Shown here one piece after another: positions 14,127 to 21,291 of a stretch of DNA of 38,390 bases; positions within the stretch are counted from its first letter, which is position 1; every line of letters begins with the position of its first letter. The stretch spans positions 1 through 38,390 of the forward strand of contig JAFTFE010000003.1 in the NCBI GenBank assembly GCA_017449765.1, given 5' to 3'. Source of the DNA: Lachnospiraceae bacterium. Lineage in GTDB: Bacteria > Bacillota > Clostridia > Lachnospirales > Lachnospiraceae. The notes under the pieces are model-generated. The model made no database searches. It saw nothing but the letters and a program-made list of their open reading frames with translations, and had not been told where the DNA came from. A program made the translations under genes and the position numbers.

Positions 14127-14681
14127 TCATACTATTCTTTTATACCACTCCGGTAGTTCATCCATCAGCTTATGTAATTCTCCATTTTCATAAACTGCGA
14201 AACGCCTAAAACTGTCTGTATTATCATACATAACAATTAAATCACATAAACCAATAATCTGTGATAGGCGTTTTAAACTTTCCTCATATCTACGTTCCAC
14301 ATCCTCATCCGGAATACCATGACCTCCATGTGCTACGCGATATGCTATACGTTCCTTGGCAATTTGAACAGAATCCACCCCTACATAATGAATTTCTATC
14401 TTGTATCCCAATGTTTTTGCCTTTTCAATATTTCGGATAATGCTGTTGCCACACAAAGTTGTTTCCTGATTAAATGTTATACCCTCTTCGAAATATTTAT
14501 ATATATTTTTAACAGCAATTTTACCTGCCTTCATAATATCAGCAGGATTCTTCCAATCTCCAAAGTCTTTAACAATCTCATCTGTATTGACCCTTGGCAT
14601 ATCCTTTAACGAATCTAAAGTCTGATATAAAGTAGATTTGCCGGCACCATTAACGCCGGCAATCAAAATATATTTCTTCAT
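14127..14681 (-). CDS. Zeta-toxin family protein
   Basis: 184-residue P-loop kinase of the zeta toxin family. The Walker A motif is GVNGAGKST (9-17), followed by the substrate-site RVNTDEIVKDFG and NQETTLCGNS, and later a basic RIAYRVAHGGHGIPDEDVERR segment that supplies phosphate-binding Arg residues. Zeta toxins phosphorylate UDP-N-acetylglucosamine and so block wall synthesis; chromosomal relatives may have other substrates. Its ATG shares a base with the TAA of a 59-residue gene upstream (TAATG), a coupling typical of antitoxin-toxin pairs. A structured repeat follows the stop. Confidence 0.88.
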   Translation of the reverse strand: MKKYILIAGVNGAGKSTLYQTLDSLKDMPRVNTDEIVKDFGDWKNPADIMKAGKIAVKNIYKYFEEGITFNQETTLCGNSIIRNIEKAKTLGYKIEIHYVGVDSVQIAKERIAYRVAHGGHGIPDEDVERRYEESLKRLSQIIGLCDLIVMYDNTDSFRRFAVYENGELHKLMDELPEWYKRIV

Positions 14682-14860
14682 TAAAATAGATTCCTTTCAA
14701 TAATCTGTTTCTGTTTTTGTTGCAACAAAAAATTACCAATCATCTCGAAAAAAACCTGCTCATCCTTATCCTTTGCTTCCATAACAAGTTGTAGCGTATC
14801 CTCAGGTTGTAAATTCTTTATTTCCTCATACATCTTCGAATATTTTTTCAAATCACTCAT
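14681..14860 (-). CDS. Small acidic protein, candidate antitoxin of the zeta toxin
   Basis: 59 residues, below common length cut-offs but well supported: ATG 14860 has GGAGGTG 9 bases upstream and the stop overlaps the zeta start as TAATG. The sequence begins MSDLKKYSKMYEEIKNLQPE and contains DTLQLVMEAKDKDEQVFFEM, so it is all-helical. Position and helical character suit an epsilon-like antitoxin, which binds zeta through a helical bundle, but I see no sequence match to epsilon. Confidence 0.72.
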   Translation of the reverse strand: MSDLKKYSKMYEEIKNLQPEDTLQLVMEAKDKDEQVFFEMIGNFLLQQKQKQIIERNLF

Positions 14861-15040
14861 AACAGAACACCTCCAATAATTATATAAGACATTATACTTA
14901 ATTATTTTTATTATATATTTTAATTATAGATTTATCAATATCAGATATTACGCGTATTTTTGCATAGAATTATTAAATAATAACACCATTTTCATAATCC
15001 ATAATCGTTAATACTCATTTTCAATTTCCTCACCAACCAT

Positions 15041-15157
15041 TTACCTGCAAATGTAACAGTAAGCTAATGGGACTTGATTTCCTTTTACAGTTTCATATAA
15101 TTTAGAAAAGAATTCATTCTTTATTTTTTCTGATTCAGTATCATTTAATCTCTTCAT
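15041..15157 (-). CDS. Possible 38-residue peptide or truncated gene
   Basis: ATG 15157 is preceded by AGAGGA, 17 bp after the stop of the next gene upstream. The frame reads MKRLNDTESEKIKNEFFSKL and ends in AYCYICR. It may be the start of a gene whose remainder has been lost; the following DNA shows no continuing frame. The 14881-15174 gap otherwise holds only AT-rich sequence. Confidence 0.35.
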   Translation of the reverse strand: MKRLNDTESEKIKNEFFSKLYETVKGNQVPLAYCYICR

Positions 15158-15174
15158 TTTTATCAATCCTCTTA

Positions 15175-15519
15175 TCACACTCCAAAATGAATCATGTATT
15201 TATCTCTGTTAATCGCATCATGTATTTTCTCAGCCAGTGCAATCAAATTCTCGTCTTCATTCTTCCGCTTGTCCGACAACACAATCTCTAAAAAAGTCGG
15301 TAATGATTCCGGCGGAATCAATGTTATTCCGTATCTGGCCAAACCTAATTCCGGACGGTTCAGATTGTGAAAATATGTTTTCATAAGGACAAGTCTGTCC
15401 CACCAATCATCTATGTAGATGTCATCCGCAATCGCTACGCAATGATATCTTTCGGGATCATAAAAATATTCTTGTGATTCCGTTATATCCTCTATAATTC
15501 CAAATCGTGTTTTTGCCAT
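15175..15519 (-). CDS. Hypothetical protein
   Basis: 114-residue soluble protein beginning KTRFGIIEDITESQEYFYDP, with IYIDDWWDRLVLMKTYFHNL, then LARYGITLIPPESLPTFLEI, and a charged C-terminal helix ending in YMIHFGV. I do not recognise a named family; compact acidic proteins of this type are often immunity or antitoxin partners, but nothing here shows that. Start supported by AGGTGATG. A small frame follows 17 bp downstream. Upstream, the 14-bp sequence TTTCAATGACCATT is repeated directly near 15584 and 15617. Confidence 0.65.
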   Translation of the reverse strand: MAKTRFGIIEDITESQEYFYDPERYHCVAIADDIYIDDWWDRLVLMKTYFHNLNRPELGLARYGITLIPPESLPTFLEIVLSDKRKNEDENLIALAEKIHDAINRDKYMIHFGV

Positions 15520-15650
15520 ATTTCATCACCTATACTTCACACAAAGTCAAGTGCCATCCTGACACTTATAAGCATGCCTTACATTTTCAATGACCATTTT
15601 CTTTGTTTTACCACAATTTCAATGACCATTCACTGCATTATGTCAACCAT

Positions 15651-16694
15651 CTACCTAATTTCAAAAATCTTCTCTTCTCCGTCATCATTCTCATATCTCA
15701 CAATAACCCTGTCACCGTTTCTCTCCACCGCAACAACCTTCACGCTCTCCCAAAGGGCTTCATATTTGCTATTCTCCACATTGATGTCATTCCCATTAAG
15801 CTCACCCGAATAACAAATGTTATAATTACCTGGAAGAAAATCTCCCTCCATCATCCGCCTGTCCCTTGTCATTCCATAATAGGACACCCCGCTTTCATCA
15901 CGCAGATTAAATGTTGGATCCATATAGTAATAGTCCCCATCAAGCCGCACTAATGACCAGACATGGGCTTCATTTTGCGTGTCAGATTTTCCATATACAA
16001 CCGTTGCTTCAATGCCGCATTGATTGCACAGATAACTGTAGCCGCCTGCAAAGGACTGACATATTCCGGTATATTCCATCAATCCGCGATAGGGAAACCA
16101 ATCAGTTATTTCCGCAGAATAGACTGCATCATAATCATAATTCAGCTTCTGCAAATAATTATAATATAGCAGAAATGCTTTCATGGAATCAGAATCACTA
16201 AGCACTGTACTTTCATTTACCAGCTTCTCAATCCTCTCCCTAAATGCGGCAATGATCTTACAAGCCTCGTTCTGACTTACCGAATAAGATATATGACATG
16301 TTCCATTCTCATAAGATGTATCATTTACCAGCACTGAAAGAACCGGACACACATATTCCTGAAAGTCATAAAATTTCCATGTATTTTCTTCATTTCCACA
16401 TATAAATGATTCCTCATAATTAAGTGCTGCATTTACATAGGCATCAAAGTCATCATGAAATTGTTCACCGTATATCTGCGTGTACAAATCATTCCACATA
16501 TACGGCGTCCACTCAAACCCCGCGTTCTGCTCTGACTTAATGGAATTACTCTCATCATTGCTCTTATCGACACCGTCTTCATATACTTCCTCTGTTGTTT
16601 CCGAAATCGAAACAGAACTTGTGTTGCCACAGCCTGTTAATACAAGGACGATCATACAAACCATGAGATATTTTGTTCTATTCCTTAATATCAT
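15651..16694 (-). CDS. Transglutaminase-like lipoprotein
   Basis: 347 residues from ATG 16694, with a signal segment ending in the lipobox VLTGC and a Ser/Thr/Asp/Glu-rich linker. The C-terminal domain has the complete transglutaminase/cysteine-protease triad: Cys in GICQSFAGGYSYLCNQCGIE, His in AHVWSLVRLDGDYYYMDPTF, and Asp in the same MDPTF. Such domains act on peptides or cross-links at the cell surface; the substrate is unknown. The start overlaps the end of the upstream GNAT remnant by 17 bp, and the ribosome binding site is weak (TTGGAAAT). Confidence 0.85.
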   Translation of the reverse strand: MILRNRTKYLMVCMIVLVLTGCGNTSSVSISETTEEVYEDGVDKSNDESNSIKSEQNAGFEWTPYMWNDLYTQIYGEQFHDDFDAYVNAALNYEESFICGNEENTWKFYDFQEYVCPVLSVLVNDTSYENGTCHISYSVSQNEACKIIAAFRERIEKLVNESTVLSDSDSMKAFLLYYNYLQKLNYDYDAVYSAEITDWFPYRGLMEYTGICQSFAGGYSYLCNQCGIEATVVYGKSDTQNEAHVWSLVRLDGDYYYMDPTFNLRDESGVSYYGMTRDRRMMEGDFLPGNYNICYSGELNGNDINVENSKYEALWESVKVVAVERNGDRVIVRYENDDGEEKIFEIR

Positions 16695-17187
16695 TATTTC
16701 CAATATCTTCACCTGTTCTATCAATATTCTTTTTAAGCAGCTTATTCATCTTCTTCACAACCTCGTTATATACCGAACTTCCATCTAATGTAGTACCGTA
16801 TGTATCAATCCAACATGGAATATAGCCACATCTGCTTGCAACCATTTGGGAACCTATGTTGGTAACAGATGCGGAATAGAATGAAACGATATCCTCCGAT
16901 AACAATCGCTCTGTTAATTTACTTACAAGATATGTCGCTAAATGTGCATATCTGTAATTATCCATAACATCAACTCCTATTTCCAATAATGCATCAACCG
17001 ATGTTTCAGAGGCACCCGCTACTCCAACTATTTCATCATTTTTTCTTGCCACATATACCGCTTTTGCAGGTGTGTAACCATTATCATCAAAGGAAAGCGA
17101 ATTATCAAATCCTGAAATTCCAAAAAGACCTTTAATATCTTCATCACAAACAAACTCAAAATCGAATTCTAACGGTGCTCGTCCACA
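16678..17187 (-). pseudogene. N-terminally truncated GNAT acetyltransferase
   Basis: The frame, open from a TAA at 17190, reads CGRAPLEFDFEFVCDEDIKG, then DNSLSFDDNGYTPAKAVYVA, EEIVG-type IVGVAGASETS, and LLEIGVDVMDNYRYAHLATY with ASRCGYIP. That order matches the middle and C-terminus of Lachnospiraceae GNAT proteins of about 260 residues; the first 90 or so residues and the start codon are missing. A GTG at 17052 could start a 124-residue piece but cuts through the fold. The acetyl-CoA loop (normally RGKGIA) reads YRYAHLA, so the binding site is also altered. The break abuts the DUF2625 gene end. Confidence 0.65.
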
Positions 17188-17201
17188 TTACCATTCCGTT
17201 A

Positions 17202-17795
17202 CTAATCTGCCTTATCTGTCAACTGCTTAAGCATATCGAACTCCAACCCAATAATTTCCTCCATCGGAACAATCCTTCTTGACCTGCTTTCTAATTTCTC
17301 TGTCTCCGCCCACAAGAAAGGGTAAAATGAGACACCCACATTACAAGATATATCAGTGAGTTCCTCCCTCCAGTTGTTCCATCTGTAATCATCATAGAAG
17401 GTTTCCGTATCCCCATGAAGACACCAATACATAAACTGGCTCATGCCAATACCAAGCTCCTCAAGTTCCAAGGTGTCCGGTGCAAAATATCCTATTTTAT
17501 CATCAGAAAGATACAAAAACAGACCACCCAGTACATCCTCTGCAATCACAATCTCATCAAACGGAAACAATGTATTTCTTGTAATAAAATTAAGCTCTCC
17601 TGTTCCATATATCCGTATCCAGTAATCTATTATGATACCTCCTGTATTATCCAATAGTATTCCCAGCAGGCTTTCAGGATTGATGTCATATATCTTTCTC
17701 AATTCTTCTCTTATTACATCGTCACTTGGAAGAATTTCCACCTTTTTTTCTGATTTTTCTATGTCATCAAGTATTCGTTGAAATTTCTCACTCAT
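17202..17795 (-). CDS. DUF2625 family protein
   Basis: 197-residue cytosolic protein. The conserved run of the DUF2625 family is visible: NTGGIIIDYWIRIYGTG, then FPFDEIVIAEDVLGGLFLYL, IGYFAPDTLELEELGIGMSQ, FMYWCLHGDTETFYDDYRWN and VSFYPFLWAE, in the order expected. The function of the family is unknown. The ribosome binding site AGGGGA is about 15 bases from the ATG, a little far. It neighbours the GNAT remnant 15 bp downstream. Confidence 0.85.
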   Translation of the reverse strand: MSEKFQRILDDIEKSEKKVEILPSDDVIREELRKIYDINPESLLGILLDNTGGIIIDYWIRIYGTGELNFITRNTLFPFDEIVIAEDVLGGLFLYLSDDKIGYFAPDTLELEELGIGMSQFMYWCLHGDTETFYDDYRWNNWREELTDISCNVGVSFYPFLWAETEKLESRSRRIVPMEEIIGLEFDMLKQLTDKAD

Positions 17796-18009
17796 GTTAT
17801 CTCGTATAATCCCCTTCTGTATTACTCATTTATTCCACAAGCTATTCTTTTTTAGAAAAGTAGTACAAAACATCAGAATGTTTATCTGGTGCACTTCCCT
17901 AACTCCGCTTCAAACCAACCATATGTAATCTTATTTATTTTAAACAATCTCATATATATTTCTCCCCTTAATTACATTTATAATTATATCTATCGTATTA
18001 AACTTTAAT

Positions 18010-18040
18010 TTTAGTTGTACGATATTATCGTACAGCTAAA
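18010..18040. promoter_or_regulatory. 31-bp palindrome upstream of the candidate small RNA
   Basis: GTACGATA-T-TATCGTAC forms the core and the symmetry extends to TTTAG...CTAAA with a single mismatch (14 of 15 pairs). It ends 20 bp before the -35 of the plus-strand promoter at 18060. There is no T run, so it is an operator rather than a terminator. Confidence 0.6.
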
Positions 18041-18059
18041 TTGAATAATAATATTTTCT

Positions 18060-18088
18060 TTGACAAAACAAATGAATTAACATATAAT
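18060..18088 (+). promoter_or_regulatory. Full-consensus sigma-A promoter
   Basis: TTGACA (18060-18065), exactly 17 bp, TATAAT (18083-18088). It points into a region with no plus-strand protein gene, so the likely product is the RNA at 18095-18161. Confidence 0.75.
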
Positions 18089-18094
18089 ACTAAT

Positions 18095-18161
18095 TAAAAG
18101 AGGCAGTTTTTCCCGTGTGTTTGCCATTCATGGCTCTCGCGGTGTACTTGCTTCTTTTTTT
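18095..18161 (+). ncRNA. Candidate structured small RNA
   Basis: About 65 bases from the predicted start to a run of seven T. A basal stem pairs AAGAGGCA (18098-18105) with TGCTTCTT (18149-18156), an inner stem pairs CCGTG with CGCGG, and GCCATTCATGGC folds into an apical hairpin. It is antisense to the last codons of the interrupted gene at 18128-18610. The combination of consensus promoter, nested stems and terminator is unlikely by chance; the function is unknown. Confidence 0.6.
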
Positions 18162-18610
18162 ATGTCTATTATATCGTATAAGAATAATCCTCTATCATTT
18201 ATTTTCACAATAACCGTTGCCCGATAATCATTCCATCTTACCACATCCTCGTTTTATGCCTTAGTCGGAACTGAAAAAAATGTATCATATCTATACCAGC
18301 CATAATATGCATTTCCGCTATGTTTTTCTGCTTTATTTTCTATCCATCTTCTATTTTCTGCACCTTCAACTAATTGTGGTAATATCTGTACAATATTTGC
18401 CTTTACTTTTGCCAAACCACCTTTTAAATGTTTTGTATAACGTGATTGAGTATATTCATCTGCAAACGAAGCATTTATTCTTATTTTATCATTATAACTT
18501 TTATTAACAAGTACCATTCCATAATAACGTTTTAAATATTTCTCAACATCATTCCAAGGAATATTCTGCCTACCTTTGAATATTATTTTAGGCAATACTA
18601 TTCTCTCCAT
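18128..18610 (-). pseudogene. Interrupted gene for a phage-type nuclease-like protein (PBECR-like)
   Basis: An uninterrupted frame of 118 residues (MERIVLPKIIFKGRQNIPWN, then DVEKYLKRYYGMVLVNKSYN, ending YYGWYRYDTFFSVPTKA) stops at TAA 18254. The same frame continues for 41 codons, including RWNDYRATVIVKINDRGLFL and YDIIDIKKEASTP, to TGA 18128. The continuation has a normal protein character, and relatives I recall run through GWYRYDSRF to a YDI-KKE end, so TAA is a nonsense mutation. The family resembles phage-borne barnase/EndoU/ColicinE5-RelE-like nucleases; that name is tentative. It lies 15 bp after an HTH gene with which it forms a pair. Confidence 0.6.
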
Positions 18611-18625
18611 GTATCCACCTCACTT

Positions 18626-18898
18626 TTATCCATTCGTCTCTTTATCATTAATCTCCCATTCCTTAATCTTCTTATCAGTAATCCCCTTTTCCATAATGTA
18701 CTTCTGCATCCTGACATAATAAGTTATAAGGCGAAGCACATAATTAGGCATTCTCCGTCTTCCTGCCTCCCATTCCTCCAAAGTTCGAAGCGGTATCCCC
18801 ATATAATCTGAAAACTCCCTGCGGTTCAACCCCGCCTCCTCTCTGAGCTTTTTCATCGTCTCTATCTGTTCATTTAACTCTTCTCTTTTTTCTATCAT
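18626..18898 (-). CDS. XRE-type HTH protein
   Basis: 90 residues. A charged N-terminal helix precedes a helix-turn-helix, MKKLREEAGLNRREFSDYMG with IPLRTLEEWEAGRRRMPNYV, the form used by antitoxin-type regulators. It should bind DNA and probably controls itself and the following (now broken) gene, in the manner of an antitoxin paired with a toxin. ATG 18898 has GGAGCAG upstream. A TACCAC-7-GTGGTA dyad 60 bp upstream is a candidate operator. Confidence 0.88.
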   Translation of the reverse strand: MIEKREELNEQIETMKKLREEAGLNRREFSDYMGIPLRTLEEWEAGRRRMPNYVLRLITYYVRMQKYIMEKGITDKKIKEWEINDKETNG

Positions 18899-18958
18899 TA
18901 TGCTGCTCCATACCTTCTTAATAGATTGATTTCAAAATATTTTATATAGTGTCGGCTT

Positions 18959-18977
18959 TACCACTCGTTGTGTGGTA
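18959..18977. promoter_or_regulatory. Candidate operator of the XRE-type gene
   Basis: TACCAC-TCGTTGT-GTGGTA, a 6-bp dyad with a 7-base centre, next to a TATAAT-like element. Binding by the HTH protein encoded 60 bp away is inferred. Confidence 0.4.
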
Positions 18978-19010
18978 TAATTGTAGCATACTGTATATTA
19001 TATTACAAGA

Positions 19011-19050
19011 AAAAACAGCCTATCATTATCATCTCGATAATAAAAGGCTG
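19011..19050 (-). terminator. Terminator of the esterase-like gene
   Basis: CAGCCT (19016-19021) pairs with AGGCTG (19045-19050), with an inner TTATC/GATAA stem, and five or six T follow on the minus strand. It lies 35 bp past the stop of the gene at 19085. Confidence 0.8.
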
Positions 19051-19084
19051 CATTTTCCATGCATAACATTTATCCTAAAATATA

Positions 19085-20194
19085 TCATTTACTCTGCTCA
19101 AAGAGCCAGTCACGGACAGCGTTAAGCTTATATGCATAATTAAATGAAGCCATATGCTCCATTCCGCTTTGTCCATCCTTGAAGACTGTACCTGTCTCAA
19201 AGCGGATCATGTTGGCAGAATTCCCCTCAGCGATCAGTGCATTTACCGCTGATGTCTGCTCATCAGAGCTGTTCTGGGCGTTCCATTCACCATAGCTGTA
19301 GGATACACCGTCTGCATCGAACATTGCCATGACCTCACTCTGCCCGCCGGAAGCCTTTTCATCACCGCCCGCCGTAATATAGAAGAATTTCTGATTCTCC
19401 ATTTCCTTGAGGACGGATATGTCCCACTGTCCCGACACATACATGCTTGCCGCAAACAGATCGGGGTAAGTACTGTTCAGATAAAGAGATGTCATACACC
19501 CCATTGACTGTCCTGTTGTGTATATCCTGTCGGAATCAATGTTATATTCTGTCTGCAGCTCGCCAATCAGCTTCACTGCCGTTTCCACCTGATCGGAAAT
19601 ATTCCAGTTGTCATCCGTCACAGTTTCAGTAAATGCAGGCACCATCACAAATGACGGATGCTTTTCCTGATCTTCGTCTGTCACCCACACCGCTGCTCCA
19701 TAGTACTGCTCCACTATCTCCTTTGCGCTTTTGCCTGAACCTGATGCATCCGGGATATACATGAGCAGAGGATACTTATTATTGGCATCATAATCCTCCG
19801 GAATGTAGAGACTGTACTCCAGTGTCGTACCACTTTCCGAATCGGTGTATTCAAGCTGCTGGAATTTGCCGGCATTTTCATCAAGGATACTCTGGATTTC
19901 CTCATCATTCTGACTGCCCATATCTCCTCCGTTGCCTCCTCTGCCTCCGCCGTTTCTTCCGCCACCTTTGCCGTTTTCACCACCCCTTCTTCCGCCAAAG
20001 TCATCATCTTGCGGATTCTGTGTATCATCCTTATTCTGCGTATCATCTGTAGAATCCTGCTCATTCGCATCATTTTCCTGTGACGCTGTCTGCTCTGCCA
20101 CGCCTGCCGTATCTGTTGACACTTCTGTACCCGAACAGCCCGTAACTAACATACAACAAGTCACAATAGCACATATCTTTTTCCATCTCTTCAT
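19085..20194 (-). CDS. Secreted alpha/beta-hydrolase (esterase-like) lipoprotein
   Basis: 369 residues. A signal segment ends in the lipobox LVTGC; a linker of Asp/Gln/Asn and a Gly/Arg-rich stretch (about residues 65-95) separates it from a hydrolase domain. The domain has the family start LEYSLYIPEDYDANNKYPLL, the nucleophile elbow TTGQSMGC (Ser in GQSMG) and a late His in GMEHMASF, as in PHB-depolymerase/feruloyl-esterase-like enzymes. It should be anchored outside the cell. ATG 20194 is chosen over 20200 because GGAGG is 9 bases from it but only 3 from the other. The gene is 67 bp below the KAS III-like gene and could share its transcript, though an AT-rich stem with eight T lies between. 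Confidence 0.87.
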   Translation of the reverse strand: MKRWKKICAIVTCCMLVTGCSGTEVSTDTAGVAEQTASQENDANEQDSTDDTQNKDDTQNPQDDDFGGRRGGENGKGGGRNGGGRGGNGGDMGSQNDEEIQSILDENAGKFQQLEYTDSESGTTLEYSLYIPEDYDANNKYPLLMYIPDASGSGKSAKEIVEQYYGAAVWVTDEDQEKHPSFVMVPAFTETVTDDNWNISDQVETAVKLIGELQTEYNIDSDRIYTTGQSMGCMTSLYLNSTYPDLFAASMYVSGQWDISVLKEMENQKFFYITAGGDEKASGGQSEVMAMFDADGVSYSYGEWNAQNSSDEQTSAVNALIAEGNSANMIRFETGTVFKDGQSGMEHMASFNYAYKLNAVRDWLFEQSK

Positions 20195-20261
20195 GATCAT
20201 CGACCTCCTTTTATATAAATTATAGCCGAAAATCTAAAAAAAATATTGAAATTTAATATTA

Positions 20262-21191
20262 TTAATATTTAAGAATTAGCACATTGGATGTGAGTCCCGC
20301 TGCCGTACCCAGAAGCATTACTGTATTACCCTTCACTATCTCATTATCATGAATAGCATTACATAAAGTAAATGGAATAGCCGCTGAGATCATATTACCA
20401 TATTCATTAACATGATCTATATACTTATCCTCAGAAATACCTAATCTCGGCATAATTACCTTAAGTGCCTTACTTGCCTGATGGGGCACCACCTTATCAA
20501 TATCATTCATGGTTACTCCAGCCTCCTTAAGGCAGTCATCCAAAAAACCGGGAAGCTTCTTTGCTGAAAGCTTAAGTACCTTAGGCCCTTTCATATCAAA
20601 GTAATAATCCTCTTTATTATTCTCGTTGAATTTGAATACCGACATAAGTCCACAGCCACCTCTTATCTCTGTATCATGTGCACCCTCAGACCATGTTCTC
20701 TGTGCTGAATATATTATCCCGCATTCTTCCTCACACCTGCTTACGATAAATGCTGAGACTGCATCGGAGAATAATTCATAGCTCTCCTTTTGATTAGGAT
20801 TAAGTGCTGCCGAAGCAGTATCTCCTGATACAATAAGAATATTATTATATCTTCCCGAATCCGTCATATAGGCTGCCATATCCAATGCGGATACAAAGCT
20901 AGTGCATGATGTGTTAATATCCATTGCCGGAATATCCATACCCTTTGCAATCCTCTCATGAATCAATGCCGCATTACATGGAATAGCCTGTAACGGCGTT
21001 GCTATCCCCCCTATGATGCAATCAATATCTGATATTTCTATACCTGCATCTTCTAATGCATTTTCTATCGCTTTGTCTGCAATATCTAAAAGTGTCTTTC
21101 CTTCTGACAAACGATACCTGGTCTGGTCTCCAAAGGTGATCTTTTGCTCCGGTATTGCATTACCACAGCCTGTTATCTTAATTTTCCTCAT
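20262..21191 (-). CDS. KAS III/FabH-like beta-ketoacyl synthase
   Basis: 309-residue thiolase-fold condensing enzyme. The catalytic triad of KAS III is present: Cys in NTSCTSFVSALD, His in VVPHQASKAL, Asn in NEYGNMISAAIP, and the C-terminal LLGTAAGLTSN. It would load an acyl-CoA or acyl-ACP on Cys and extend or transfer it. At 309 residues it is a little shorter than OleA/FabH (about 320-350). The surrounding AMP-forming, SDR and MBL genes suggest it works in a dedicated pathway rather than in bulk fatty-acid synthesis, whose other genes are absent. Start preceded by AAGGAGG. Confidence 0.92.
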   Translation of the reverse strand: MRKIKITGCGNAIPEQKITFGDQTRYRLSEGKTLLDIADKAIENALEDAGIEISDIDCIIGGIATPLQAIPCNAALIHERIAKGMDIPAMDINTSCTSFVSALDMAAYMTDSGRYNNILIVSGDTASAALNPNQKESYELFSDAVSAFIVSRCEEECGIIYSAQRTWSEGAHDTEIRGGCGLMSVFKFNENNKEDYYFDMKGPKVLKLSAKKLPGFLDDCLKEAGVTMNDIDKVVPHQASKALKVIMPRLGISEDKYIDHVNEYGNMISAAIPFTLCNAIHDNEIVKGNTVMLLGTAAGLTSNVLILKY

Positions 21192-21291
21192 ATGCTTTCC
21201 TCCTTATTTCAGTTCCGTATCTTTACTTATTATTAACTATCCTTTTATATAAGCCCGGCTATGATTCTCATTTATATTCATGCATGTCTGT

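Noticed and set aside
14941-15060. Possible CRISPR-like or riboswitch sequence in the AT-rich gap
   Set aside because: No repeated unit, no conserved core and no stable fold seen; only short AT-rich repeats.
6336-19084. Insertion sequence or integrase-borne island
   Set aside because: No transposase, integrase or flanking target duplication could be found; the region is accessory in content but its mode of arrival is not visible.
19714-20073. Alternative minus-strand frame rich in Met, Arg and Glu
   Set aside because: Shadow of the Gly/Arg-rich linker of the esterase-like lipoprotein; repetitive codons keep other frames open by chance.
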